This document shows positions 31,746 to 41,274 of a DNA stretch of 57,709 nucleotides, piece after piece. This DNA is from an uncultured Collinsella sp. Lineage in GTDB: Bacteria; Actinomycetota; Coriobacteriia; Coriobacteriales; Coriobacteriaceae. The notes below the pieces were generated by a model, which was not told the origin of the DNA, did not search any database, and saw only the letters and a program-made list of their open reading frames with translations. Position numbers and translations under genes: made by a program. Position 1 is the first letter of the stretch. Every line of letters starts with the position of its first letter. The stretch covers positions 1 to 57,709 of the forward strand of contig CAUFRO010000010.1 of assembly GCA_959027945.1 (NCBI GenBank), in the 5' to 3' direction.

Positions 31746-34199
31746 TTACATCAAATCATAGGCGTCGACGTCAACGCTCACGCTCACGCCGCGCACGGAG
31801 CCCACCTCTTTGAGGCAGGCGTCGATATCATCAGAGACATGGTACCCTACCGGCGACTTTACAAGCAGATGGAAGCGGTAACGGTCCTTGGCTCTCTCGA
31901 TTACACACGAAGCCGGGCCCAGCACCTGCGGCACGGCGCTGCCCGCCCGCAAAAAGTCGGGCGCGGCGGCGTGCCAACGACGCTTGAGGAGCTTCGCGAT
32001 GCGACCGATGTAGTCTCGCGCATCATCCGCGTTCGTCGACCATACCAAGATGTTTGCCAAGCGCACAAACGGCGGATACAGGGCGTCGCGGCGCTGGTCC
32101 AGGTCGTAGTCGGTAAAGATCGAACGGTCGTGCTCGGCGACGGCGCGAATGACCGGGTCCTCGGGCAGGTAGGTCTGGATGATGACCTCGCCGGGGCGAT
32201 CGCCGCGGCCGGCGCGGCCCGCAACCTGCTCCAGCAGATCGTAGGCGCGCTCCCCTGCTCTAAAATCGGGCAGCTTGAGCGCAAAGTCGGCATTGACCAC
32301 GCCCACGAGCGTGACCTCGGGAAAGTCGAGGCCCTTGGCGATCATCTGAGTGCCCAGCAACACGGCGCAATCGGCGGCATCGAACTGCTCGAGCAGCTTT
32401 TTGTGTGCGTCCTTGCCGCGCGTAGAATCGGCGTCCATGCGAATGATGGCGACGTCGTCGGGCAGCATCTGGTGCAGTGCGTCCTCGATCTGCTGCGTGC
32501 CCAGCCCCATTTTTGCCAGGTAGCGGCTGCCGCACTTGGGACAGCGGCTCGTGGGCGCGGGATACGGCTGCACGCGCCAGGACGATCCGCAGGTGTGGCA
32601 CTGCAGCGTGTGCGTGCGCTCGTGGTACGTGAGCGCGGTGGAGCAGTGGTTGCAGGTGGGCACGCAGCCGCACTCGCGGCACATAAGAAACGGCGCAAAG
32701 CCGCGACGGTTGTGCAGCAACACGGCCTTTTCGCGACGCTCGACTACGCGCTCGAGACCTTCCATCAGCGGTTTAGAAAACATGGAGCGACTGCCGTGCG
32801 AGAACTCGCGACGCAGGTCGGCAATGCGAACCGTAGGCAGGACCGAGTGCCCCGGGCGCTCGGGCATCTCGACGCGCGTCCAGGTGGCACCGTTATACGT
32901 GCCGCGGCGGCAGCGGTCGAGGGCCTCGGCCGAGGGCGTGGCGGAGCCCAACACGAGCGGACACCGATAGCGACGCGCCATCTCGGCAGCAACCTCGCGC
33001 GCATGGTAGCGCGGGCTGGAACCCTGTTTGTAGCTGGTCTCGTGCTCCTCGTCGATGATAATGAGGCCCAAGTCGCTGAGCGGGCAAAAGAGCGCCGAGC
33101 GGGCGCCCACGACCACGCGCGCGGCACCGCTGGCGACCATATCCCACTGGTCCAGACGCTCGCCGGCCGAAAGACGCGAGTGGAACACGGCGACCGTCTC
33201 GCCAAAGCGCGAGCGGAAGCGGCCGACGGTCTGGGCCGTCAGCGAGATCTCGGGCACGAGCACGCAGGCCGAACGGCCGGCCGCCAGCACGCGCTCAATC
33301 GCCGAGAGGTAGACCTCGGTTTTGCCGGAACCGGTAACGCCATCGACCAGAACCACATCGCCGTGAGCGTCCAGGCGTGCGTGCTCAATCTGTGCGAGGG
33401 CCTGCTGCTGGCCGTTGGTAAGTGCCACCGGGGCCTTGCCACTCGCCGAGGACAGCGTGGTCTGCTCGCTGCACCCACGCCAGGCGCGGCGCTCCTCAAC
33501 CACCACGACGCCGCGTTTTTCGAGCGCCTTGATGGTCGCCGACATGCTGTTGTAGAGCAGGTTGAGATCGCGCGTCGTAACCGGGCCGCATTGGAGCGCC
33601 TCGATGAGCTGGCGCTGACGGACCGCGGTCTTGGGCGGCGTGTAGTCGAAACCCTCGGGCGTGAGCATGACCCAGCGGTTTTGGATGGGCTTGACGGCGG
33701 GGCGCTCAACGGTCCACACGCCGTCGTCGCCCTTGACCACGCGCGGGCTTCCACCCGGCGGCAAGAACAGGCGCAGGCACTCGGAAAGCGTCGCGACATA
33801 CTCGCGGCTCATCCAGCGTGCGATACGGGCAGCCTCGGCGGTAAAGAGTGGTTTGCTGAGAATCGCCTCGACGGGCTTGATGCGCGCAGGATCGAGAGCG
33901 TCGTCACCTTGCAGACCGGCCAACTTGGGCGCGATGTCGACGATGTAGCCCGCGGCCGCACGATTGCCAAAATGAACTAGGACGGTGGAGCCGATCTGGA
34001 CATCGTTGGCGAGTGACTGCGGGATGCCGTAGGCGAATGGCTCGGACAGCGCACGCGTCGGAATGTCCAGGACTACGCTCGCGTAGGCGGCGATGGGCTC
34101 AGGTACAGGCTCGGACTTGGCCGGGGCAACAGCAGGCTCGGGCGTGGCCGGAGCCTGCTCCGGTTCCGGCGAACCAAACAGCGACAGTTGCTCGGCCAT
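31746..34199 (-). CDS. priA: Primosomal replication restart helicase PriA
   Basis: About 817 residues. The N-terminal 3'-DNA-binding domain (SVVLDIPTRALSEPFAYGIP) follows a Pro/Ala/Glu-rich leader. The SF2 helicase has Walker A DGVTGSGKTEVYLSA, DEEH in IIIDEEHETSYKQ and GSATPS. The zinc-binding insert carries CRECGCVPTCNHC and CHTCGSSW, and later helicase motifs include GTQMIAKGLDFPEV and QVAGRAGRGDRPG. It restarts stalled forks by unwinding and loading the primosome. ATG 34199 gives MAEQLSLFG and has GGGAGGTG upstream; ATG 34217 is an alternative. It precedes def, a frequent bacterial order. Confidence 0.96.
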   Translation of the reverse strand: MAEQLSLFGSPEPEQAPATPEPAVAPAKSEPVPEPIAAYASVVLDIPTRALSEPFAYGIPQSLANDVQIGSTVLVHFGNRAAAGYIVDIAPKLAGLQGDDALDPARIKPVEAILSKPLFTAEAARIARWMSREYVATLSECLRLFLPPGGSPRVVKGDDGVWTVERPAVKPIQNRWVMLTPEGFDYTPPKTAVRQRQLIEALQCGPVTTRDLNLLYNSMSATIKALEKRGVVVVEERRAWRGCSEQTTLSSASGKAPVALTNGQQQALAQIEHARLDAHGDVVLVDGVTGSGKTEVYLSAIERVLAAGRSACVLVPEISLTAQTVGRFRSRFGETVAVFHSRLSAGERLDQWDMVASGAARVVVGARSALFCPLSDLGLIIIDEEHETSYKQGSSPRYHAREVAAEMARRYRCPLVLGSATPSAEALDRCRRGTYNGATWTRVEMPERPGHSVLPTVRIADLRREFSHGSRSMFSKPLMEGLERVVERREKAVLLHNRRGFAPFLMCRECGCVPTCNHCSTALTYHERTHTLQCHTCGSSWRVQPYPAPTSRCPKCGSRYLAKMGLGTQQIEDALHQMLPDDVAIIRMDADSTRGKDAHKKLLEQFDAADCAVLLGTQMIAKGLDFPEVTLVGVVNADFALKLPDFRAGERAYDLLEQVAGRAGRGDRPGEVIIQTYLPEDPVIRAVAEHDRSIFTDYDLDQRRDALYPPFVRLANILVWSTNADDARDYIGRIAKLLKRRWHAAAPDFLRAGSAVPQVLGPASCVIERAKDRYRFHLLVKSPVGYHVSDDIDACLKEVGSVRGVSVSVDVDAYDLM

Positions 34200-34230
34200 G
34201 GCCCCAGCACCTCCCATCCCATTCGTCTAC

Positions 34231-34264
34231 AGAAATAAGAGCCCCGCTCGGGTGAACGGGGCTC
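34231..34264 (-). terminator. Terminator after gltX
   Basis: On the minus strand GAGCCCCG-10 nt-CGGGGCTC is followed by TTATTTCT. It separates gltX from priA. Confidence 0.85.
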
Positions 34265-34287
34265 GGATACGTGCGTTTACGCGGCTG

Positions 34288-35763
34288 CTACAGCGCCATC
34301 GTGCGGGCGCGGTCGATACGCGCCAGGCAGTCGTCGCGGCCGACGAGCGCCATGGTCTCGCCCAACGGAGGGCTCACCATGTTGCCGCAAACGGCGACGC
34401 GCACGGCCTGGAACACCACGCGCTTCTTAAGGTCCATCTGCTCGGGCAACGGCTCAAGCGCAGCGTCGATGTTCGCGGCCGTCCACTCGGTAACACCCTC
34501 GAGCGCGGCCTTGGCGGCATCCAGAATGGCACCCATGCCTTCCTTGGCCAGGCCCTTGTTAACGGACTTCTCGTCATACTCGAGCGTCTCGGCCGTAGCG
34601 AAGATGGGAGCGGCGACGGTCACGGCGTCGGCCGGCATCTTGGTGCGCGGCTTAACGATGGCGGCAAGCGCGTCGATCCAATCCTCGCCGTACTCGACAT
34701 TACCCTCGATGAGACCCGCCTCGTGCAGCTCGGGAACCATGATCTCGTCGGCAAACTGAGCATCGGACATGCCATTGATGTACTCGGCGTTGACCCAGTC
34801 GAGCTTCTTGGGGTCGAAGGTCGCCGGGTTCTTGGAGATGCGGTCGAGCGAGAACTTGCTGGCCAGGACATCGCGCGGGATGATCGTGGTTTCGCCGTCG
34901 AGCGACCAGCCGAGCAGCGCCAGGTAGTTGACAAAGGCGTCGGACAGGTAGCCGGCGTCGCGGTACTCCTCCACCGAGGTGGCGCCGTGGCGCTTGGAGA
35001 GCTTTTTGCCGTCGGCGCCCAGGATCATGGAGATGTGAGCGAACGTGGGCACGGGAGCGCCGAGGGCCTCGTAGACCATGACCTGACGCGGGGTGTTGGA
35101 CAGGTGGTCGTCGCCGCGGATGACGTGGGTGATCTTCATCATGGCGTCGTCGACGACGGTCGCGAAGTTATACGTGGGCGTACCGTCGGAGCGGAAGATG
35201 ACAAAGTCGTCGAGCTCCTTGGCGTCGAAGGTCACCTCTCCGTGGACGGCGTCGTGGATGACGACGTCGCCGCGGTCCTCGGGCACCTTGATGCGCAGGA
35301 CGTAGGACTCCCCGGCCTCGATGCGGCGGCGGGCCTCCTCGGGATCAAGATCGCGGCAACGGCGCTGATAGCCCTGGAAGGGGTCCTTGCGCTCCTGCGC
35401 GGCCTTGCGGTCGGCGTCGAGCTGCCCCTTGGTGCAGAAGCAGGGATAGGCCTTGCCCTCGTCCCAAAGCTTCTGGGCGGCCTGCTTGTACAGGTCCAAG
35501 CGCTCGGTCTGGGCGTAGGGGCCAAAATCGCCGCCCACCTCGGGACCCTCGTCCCAGTCCAGGCCCAGCCAACGCATGGCGCGCAGGATGATCTGCGTGT
35601 TCTCGTCGGTGGAGCGGGTGGGGTCGGTGTCGTCGATGCGCAGGATGAACGTGCCGCCGTTAGCACGGGCGAAAGCCCAGTTATAGATAGCGGTGCGGGC
35701 GCCGCCAATGTGCAGCTTGCCCGTCGGTGAGGGTGCAAAGCGGACGCGAACGTCTGATGCCAT
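34288..35763 (-). CDS. gltX: Glutamyl-tRNA synthetase
   Basis: About 491 residues. The class I catalytic fold has VRFAPSPTGKLHIGGARTA (HIGH motif as HIGG), ILRIDDTDPTRS, and ADGKKLSKRHGA (KLSKR loop). The C-terminal helical anticodon-binding domain follows. It charges tRNA-Glu, and in bacteria lacking GlnRS also tRNA-Gln. ATG 35763 is preceded by GAGGAG at 8 nt; the frame to 35802 lacks a signal. The gene is monocistronic, with a terminator behind it and a large inverted repeat upstream on the side facing metK. Confidence 0.97.
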   Translation of the reverse strand: MASDVRVRFAPSPTGKLHIGGARTAIYNWAFARANGGTFILRIDDTDPTRSTDENTQIILRAMRWLGLDWDEGPEVGGDFGPYAQTERLDLYKQAAQKLWDEGKAYPCFCTKGQLDADRKAAQERKDPFQGYQRRCRDLDPEEARRRIEAGESYVLRIKVPEDRGDVVIHDAVHGEVTFDAKELDDFVIFRSDGTPTYNFATVVDDAMMKITHVIRGDDHLSNTPRQVMVYEALGAPVPTFAHISMILGADGKKLSKRHGATSVEEYRDAGYLSDAFVNYLALLGWSLDGETTIIPRDVLASKFSLDRISKNPATFDPKKLDWVNAEYINGMSDAQFADEIMVPELHEAGLIEGNVEYGEDWIDALAAIVKPRTKMPADAVTVAAPIFATAETLEYDEKSVNKGLAKEGMGAILDAAKAALEGVTEWTAANIDAALEPLPEQMDLKKRVVFQAVRVAVCGNMVSPPLGETMALVGRDDCLARIDRARTMAL

Positions 35764-35859
35764 GGAAATCTCCTCGATTGCAGGATGGATGTCTAACCGC
35801 ACCAGTATAAAGCATCAAAGCAACCTCCGCACAAAGGGCACCGACCTACTCATTGGGGA

Positions 35860-35950
35860 TACTCATTGGGGACAGACTTAAATGACCAGTCATTGGGCAA
35901 CCTGTCGGCACTTAGGAAGGCTGGTCATTTAAGTCTGTCCCCAATGAGTA
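35860..35950. repeat. 30-bp perfect inverted repeat between gltX and metK
   Basis: Arms 35860-35889 and 35921-35950 are exact complements (core GGGGACAGACTTAAATGACC) around a 31-nt loop. The tip CCTACTCATTGGGGA is duplicated just upstream (35846-35860). It lies between two divergent genes, so it is not a shared terminator. The sequence type resembles palindromes scattered by REP-associated transposases, which is an inference. Confidence 0.8.
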
Positions 35951-36058
35951 GGTGCGGAAAGGGTGTGAATGTTTGATTTACGCGCTATGATGTGCCCTTG
36001 CATAGAGAGCCCGGCGGAATGGTAACGGTCGCCGGGACACGTTTTTGAAAGGACAATC

Positions 36059-37339
<1,281 letters not shown>

Positions 37340-37378
37340 TTAAGAACCGCTAAGGTCACAACACGCACGCGCTTTCAA

Positions 37379-37413
37379 AAGAAGTACCGGCCCCAACCGG
37401 TACTTCTTTTTTA
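37379..37413 (+). terminator. Terminator after metK
   Basis: AAGAAGTACCGG-6 nt-CCGGTACTTCTT followed by six T: a strong intrinsic terminator 40 nt after the metK stop. Confidence 0.93.
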
Positions 37414-37507
37414 TTAATCCGGTGGCGAAGATGAGCCAACACGGGGCACGGAAAAGGTCACCAGCCAATGAATTTTGCAGCATAACGACTCCAACCATGT
37501 ATCCTAA

Positions 37508-37628
37508 GTTCCGAGGGCTTTGGTATTTGGTCGGTCGCGAGTTCCGCACGAGCCGGAGGCCACTTAATGTGGCCTCCGTGCGAGCCAGGACTGTAGAGCA
37601 GGCGACCAAATACCAAAGTCCTCGGAAC
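37508..37628. repeat. Branched inverted repeat in front of the serine dehydratase gene
   Basis: Outer arms of 26 bp (37508-37533 and 37603-37628, one mismatch, core TTTGGTATTTGGTCG) enclose an inner hairpin CGCACG...GGAGGCCAC-TTAAT-GTGGCCTCC-GTGCG (37545-37582). The element ends 8 nt before the AGAAGGAG ribosome binding site. It could be a mobile palindromic unit or an RNA element controlling the next gene. Confidence 0.75.
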
Positions 37629-37651
37629 GACGGGATAGAGAAGGAGCACCC

Positions 37652-39259
37652 ATGGCAGGCAAGCCGCAAACACTAGCTACGACCTCGGCATTCGAGATCT
37701 TGGGGCCCGTCATGGTCGGCCCCAGTTCATCGCACACCGCCGGTGCCCTGCGCTGCGCCCAAGTTGCCGCCAGCCTGCTAGAAGGCCGCATTACCAAGGT
37801 CACCTTTGGCCTGTGGAACTCCTTCGCCCACACCTACCGCGGCCACGGCACCGACCGTGCGCTCGTCGCGGGCATCCTGGGCCTCGACACCGATGACGAG
37901 AATATCAAGCAGGCCTTCGACCTCGCACGCGAGCAGGGCCTCGAATATCACTTTGGCATCAAGGGCGACGACGCCTCCATCCACCCCAATACCGTCGACA
38001 TCGACATGGTCGACGACACGGGCGCCACGGCACAGGTCCGCGGCGAGAGCCTGGGAGGCGGCAAGATGCGCATCAGCCGCATTAACGGCGTCGGCGTCGA
38101 CATCTCGGGCATGTATTCCACGCTCTTCGTGGCGCACAAGGACGTTCCCGGCGTGCTCGCCGCGCTCACCAACCTGCTCGCCTACGCCCATGTAAACATC
38201 GCCTTCTGCCGCACCTACCGCACCGAAGTGGGCGGCCAGGCCTACTCCGTCTTTGAGACCGACGGCGCGCCCGACGACACCGTCGTCCCCATGCTCCGCA
38301 AGCTCGACAATGTCGATTACGCGACCTTTATCGAGCTCCCCGGTTCTGCCTCGTCGCTCTCCCCCGGCGTCTCGGCCAAGGAAATCTTCGACGACGGCGA
38401 GCAGCTGCTCGATGCGTGCGAGGAACTGGGGCTCAGCATCGGCGCCGTCATGGCCGTGCGCGAGGCGCGTCTGACCGGCGAGGCCCACGCCGTCGCCGCC
38501 ATGCGCCGCGTGCTCGACGTCATGCGCGAGGAGACCACGGCTCCCATCGCCAATCCGCAGCGATCGCTCGGCGGGCTTATCGGCGGCGAGGCCAAGCTCG
38601 TCGAAGCCACCAGCCGCAACGATTTGAGTGCAAGCCTGATGGGCCCCGTTCAGACCGACGCCGTGGCCCGCGCCATGGCCGTGCTCGAGCGCTCCGCCAC
38701 GATGGGTGTGATCGTCGCAGCTCCGACGGCAGGCTCCGCGGGTGTTGTGCCCGGCTGCGTGCTGGCGCTCGCCGATCGTCTGCAGCTCGACGACGAGCAG
38801 GTCATGGACGCGCTCTACTGCGCAGCCGCCATCGGCCTCAACCTCACCACAAGCGCCTGCGTTGCCGGCGCCGAGGGCGGCTGCCAGGCCGAGGTGGGAA
38901 GCGCCGCCGCCATGGCAGCCGCCGCTCTGGTGCAGATGCTCGGCGGCACGCCCGAGCAGGCGCTCGACGCCAGTTCCATCGCGCTGAGTAACCTGCTGGG
39001 CCTCGTTTGCGACCCCGTCGGTGGCCTCGTGGAGGTGCCCTGCCAAAACCGCAACGCCATCGGCGTGGCAGCGGCCTTTAGCTCGGCACAACTCGCCCTC
39101 GCAGGCATTAAGAGTTTAGTGCCGTTTGACCAGATGGCACATGTCATGCTCTCGGTGGGTCACGCGTTGCCGGCCACGCTGCGCGAGACGGCAAAGGGCG
39201 GCATCGCGCAGGCTCCGGCCGCACTTTCGGCCTGTGCAAAATGCGGTGTGTGCGGATAA
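37652..39259 (+). CDS. L-serine dehydratase (iron-sulfur type, beta and alpha domains fused)
   Basis: 535 residues. The N-terminal beta part starts FEILGPVMVGPSSSHTAGALRCA and includes an ACT-like domain near residues 155-220 (VPGVLAALTNLLAYAHVNIA). The alpha part carries GVIVAAPTAGSAGVVPG, the cluster-ligand Cys in SACVAGAEGGCQAEVGSA and CDPVGGLVEVPCQNRN. The enzyme deaminates L-serine to pyruvate and ammonia with an oxygen-labile 4Fe-4S cluster, fitting an anaerobe that ferments amino acids. AGAAGGAGCACCC precedes the ATG at 37652. It is single-chain, like E. coli SdaA, and is followed by a terminator. Confidence 0.93.
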   Translation: MAGKPQTLATTSAFEILGPVMVGPSSSHTAGALRCAQVAASLLEGRITKVTFGLWNSFAHTYRGHGTDRALVAGILGLDTDDENIKQAFDLAREQGLEYHFGIKGDDASIHPNTVDIDMVDDTGATAQVRGESLGGGKMRISRINGVGVDISGMYSTLFVAHKDVPGVLAALTNLLAYAHVNIAFCRTYRTEVGGQAYSVFETDGAPDDTVVPMLRKLDNVDYATFIELPGSASSLSPGVSAKEIFDDGEQLLDACEELGLSIGAVMAVREARLTGEAHAVAAMRRVLDVMREETTAPIANPQRSLGGLIGGEAKLVEATSRNDLSASLMGPVQTDAVARAMAVLERSATMGVIVAAPTAGSAGVVPGCVLALADRLQLDDEQVMDALYCAAAIGLNLTTSACVAGAEGGCQAEVGSAAAMAAAALVQMLGGTPEQALDASSIALSNLLGLVCDPVGGLVEVPCQNRNAIGVAAAFSSAQLALAGIKSLVPFDQMAHVMLSVGHALPATLRETAKGGIAQAPAALSACAKCGVCG

Positions 39260-39277
39260 CGGCAAAGAACGACTCAA

Positions 39278-39304
39278 AGGTGGGACAAATGTCCCACCTC
39301 TTTT
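39278..39304 (+). terminator. Terminator after the serine dehydratase gene
   Basis: AGGTGGGAC-AAAT-GTCCCACCT followed by CTTTT, 19 nt after the stop. Confidence 0.85.
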
Positions 39305-39408
39305 GAATGCCACCGTTTCCGTACCACAAACAGCAGGGCAATCGCTATAATGCAAGCCCAGTAAAAACACGATGAACCGCAAGGCGAAAATCGAAGGATA
39401 TGCATACG

Positions 39409-41142
39409 ATGTCGCAAAACGATCGAACTCAACTGATTCCCGATCCGCAGCAGCCGAGCAGGCACACCGGCGGCGTTCAGTCGCCGCGTCCTATCGCGCC
39501 GAGCCACGGTCAGCAGCGTGGTGCGGCAAACGCTTCCCAACGCCCGAACCAACAGCGACAGCAGCGTCAACAACGTCAGCAGCGCCAGGCAAACGGCAAT
39601 GCGCCCAAGCAGCCCCCCACGCACGCTCGAGGCGATCGCGGCCCCGCGCGCAAACCCGCCGAGAACAATAAGTCGGGCAAAAAGACGACGCTCTTTGTCA
39701 TCCTGGGTCTAATCGTCATTGTCTATATCGTAGGCGTCGTAGCGTTTTCGCAGGTAGCCTACCCCAACACCACCATTGCCGGCGTCGACGTCTCCTTCTC
39801 CAACGCTTCGTCTGCCGCCACCAAGGTCAACTCGGCATGGAAGCACTATAAGCTCACCGTGACAGGCGATGACTTTAGCTGGACCTATCAGCCCGAGTCC
39901 GATGAGCCCATCGTCGACGGCGAAGCTGCCGCAAAAGAAATCATCAGCCACAACGAAGCCTTTATTTGGCCGGTCCGCCTTGTGGAATCCTTAAGCGGCA
40001 AGACCAAAACAACCGCTACCTCCAACGAAGTCGATCTTGATCAAGACGTCGACCTGTCCATGCTCTCCGACGCCTTTGACCAAAAGAAGTTTGAGGAGGA
40101 CCTGGGCGCCGCTATCGACGAGTTTAACGAGGGCCGTTCGGGCACGTTCGAGGCCAATAGCTCCTATGACGAGCAGGCCGGCAAGTTTACCGTCGAGAAG
40201 GCGCGCTCCAACGAGAAAATCAACCGCGAGCATGTCATTAAGTATGCCGAGCTCGAGCTTGCCTCGCTGGCCGAGTCCGTAGATCTTTCCAAGCTCGGCA
40301 ACGATGCCTATGAGCCGCTCAATGGAACGCTGACAGATGATCAGATTCAGGCCGCATGCGATGCCGCCAACAACTTCCTGGGCGTCAACGTGACCCTCAA
40401 GCTCAACGGCGAGGATGCCGGCAAGGTTGATGGCAGCTCCGTATTGCAGTGGATCAGCTTTGCCGATCCCGCCAACCCAACGCTCGATACGTCGCAGATC
40501 AGCAACTGGGCAGCCGAACTCGCCAACGGCTTTAATACCGTGGGCTCCACTCGCTGGTGGACGCGCGCCGATGGCAAGCAGTGCGCCGTCGAAGGCGGCG
40601 ACTTTGGTTGGTCCATCGACAGCAGCTCGCTCGCCAAGCAGGTCGAGGACGCCATTAACAACAAGCAGACCGGCGAAATCGAGATCAAGTACTCCCAGAA
40701 GGCCGACACCTTTACCGCAAAGGGAGAGCCCGACTGGAAGGCGTATATCGACGTCGACTTGTCCGAACAGCACGCGCGCTACTATGACGAGAGCGGAAAT
40801 ATCGTTTGGGAGGCCAACTTTATCTCGGGCAAGCCGGGCGAGGACGCCACGCCCGAGGGCGTCTGGCAGATCAACAGCAACGACGGCGGCAGCACCCTGA
40901 TCGGAGCCAAGGACCCCGAGACCGGCAAGCCCAAATACGAGAGTCCGGTGAGCTACTGGATGCCGTTTGAGGGCAACATGATCGGCTTCCATGATGCCAC
41001 CTGGCAAAACGACAAGAGCTTCGATAACGCCGAGTCGTACAAATGGTGCGGCAGCCACGGCTGCATCAACCTGCGCCTGGCAGACGCCAAGGCACTTCAC
41101 GACTGCATCAAAGTCGGCCTATGCGTGGTTGTCCACTCGTAG
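39409..41142 (+). CDS. Membrane-anchored L,D-transpeptidase (YkuD) with peptidoglycan-binding domains
   Basis: About 577 residues. The cytoplasmic N-terminus (1-92) has a Gln/Arg repeat (RQQRQQRQQRQ). One membrane segment (about 94-114, TLFVILGLIVIVYIVGVVAF) follows, then an extracellular region with PG_binding_4-type repeats (VAYPNTTIAGVDVS, about 115-440) and a C-terminal YkuD domain with GFHDA, CGSHGCINLRLADAKALHD and catalytic Cys near 552. Such enzymes make 3-3 crosslinks in peptidoglycan or attach wall proteins. ATG 39409 is preferred over 39400, which abuts the GAAGGAT ribosome binding site. Similar architecture is common in Actinobacteria and Clostridia. The Gln/Arg tract may be involved in protein contacts inside the cell. 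Confidence 0.92.
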   Translation: MSQNDRTQLIPDPQQPSRHTGGVQSPRPIAPSHGQQRGAANASQRPNQQRQQRQQRQQRQANGNAPKQPPTHARGDRGPARKPAENNKSGKKTTLFVILGLIVIVYIVGVVAFSQVAYPNTTIAGVDVSFSNASSAATKVNSAWKHYKLTVTGDDFSWTYQPESDEPIVDGEAAAKEIISHNEAFIWPVRLVESLSGKTKTTATSNEVDLDQDVDLSMLSDAFDQKKFEEDLGAAIDEFNEGRSGTFEANSSYDEQAGKFTVEKARSNEKINREHVIKYAELELASLAESVDLSKLGNDAYEPLNGTLTDDQIQAACDAANNFLGVNVTLKLNGEDAGKVDGSSVLQWISFADPANPTLDTSQISNWAAELANGFNTVGSTRWWTRADGKQCAVEGGDFGWSIDSSSLAKQVEDAINNKQTGEIEIKYSQKADTFTAKGEPDWKAYIDVDLSEQHARYYDESGNIVWEANFISGKPGEDATPEGVWQINSNDGGSTLIGAKDPETGKPKYESPVSYWMPFEGNMIGFHDATWQNDKSFDNAESYKWCGSHGCINLRLADAKALHDCIKVGLCVVVHS

Positions 41143-41210
41143 TGCAACGCGCGCATTCCTACAACGTGGAACCGCTGCGACCAATCTAACAGTTCCGAAA
41201 GAAACCGTTC

Positions 41211-41240
41211 TATGCGCCCACCCCAACCGGTGGGCGCATA
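41211..41240 (+). terminator. 12-bp hairpin between the transpeptidase and the efflux operon
   Basis: TATGCGCCCACC-6 nt-GGTGGGCGCATA is a perfect stem. It is followed by TACTTATCG, with no clear T run, so it may be a partial terminator. It lies 35 nt before the adaptor ATG. Confidence 0.6.
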
Positions 41241-41274
41241 TACTTATCGAGGTACTTTCTATAAAGGAGACGCT

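Noticed and set aside
31158..33980. Open frame of 940 codons on the plus strand across def and priA
   Set aside because: Mirror of priA and def, which carry complete motif sets; no ribosome binding site or recognisable domain.
34093..35730. Open frame of 545 codons opposite gltX
   Set aside because: Antisense shadow of gltX caused by third-position G/C bias.
35964..36058. SAM riboswitch before metK
   Set aside because: Only a single short GC hairpin is present in the leader; no multi-helix SAM-I/II/III pattern could be drawn.
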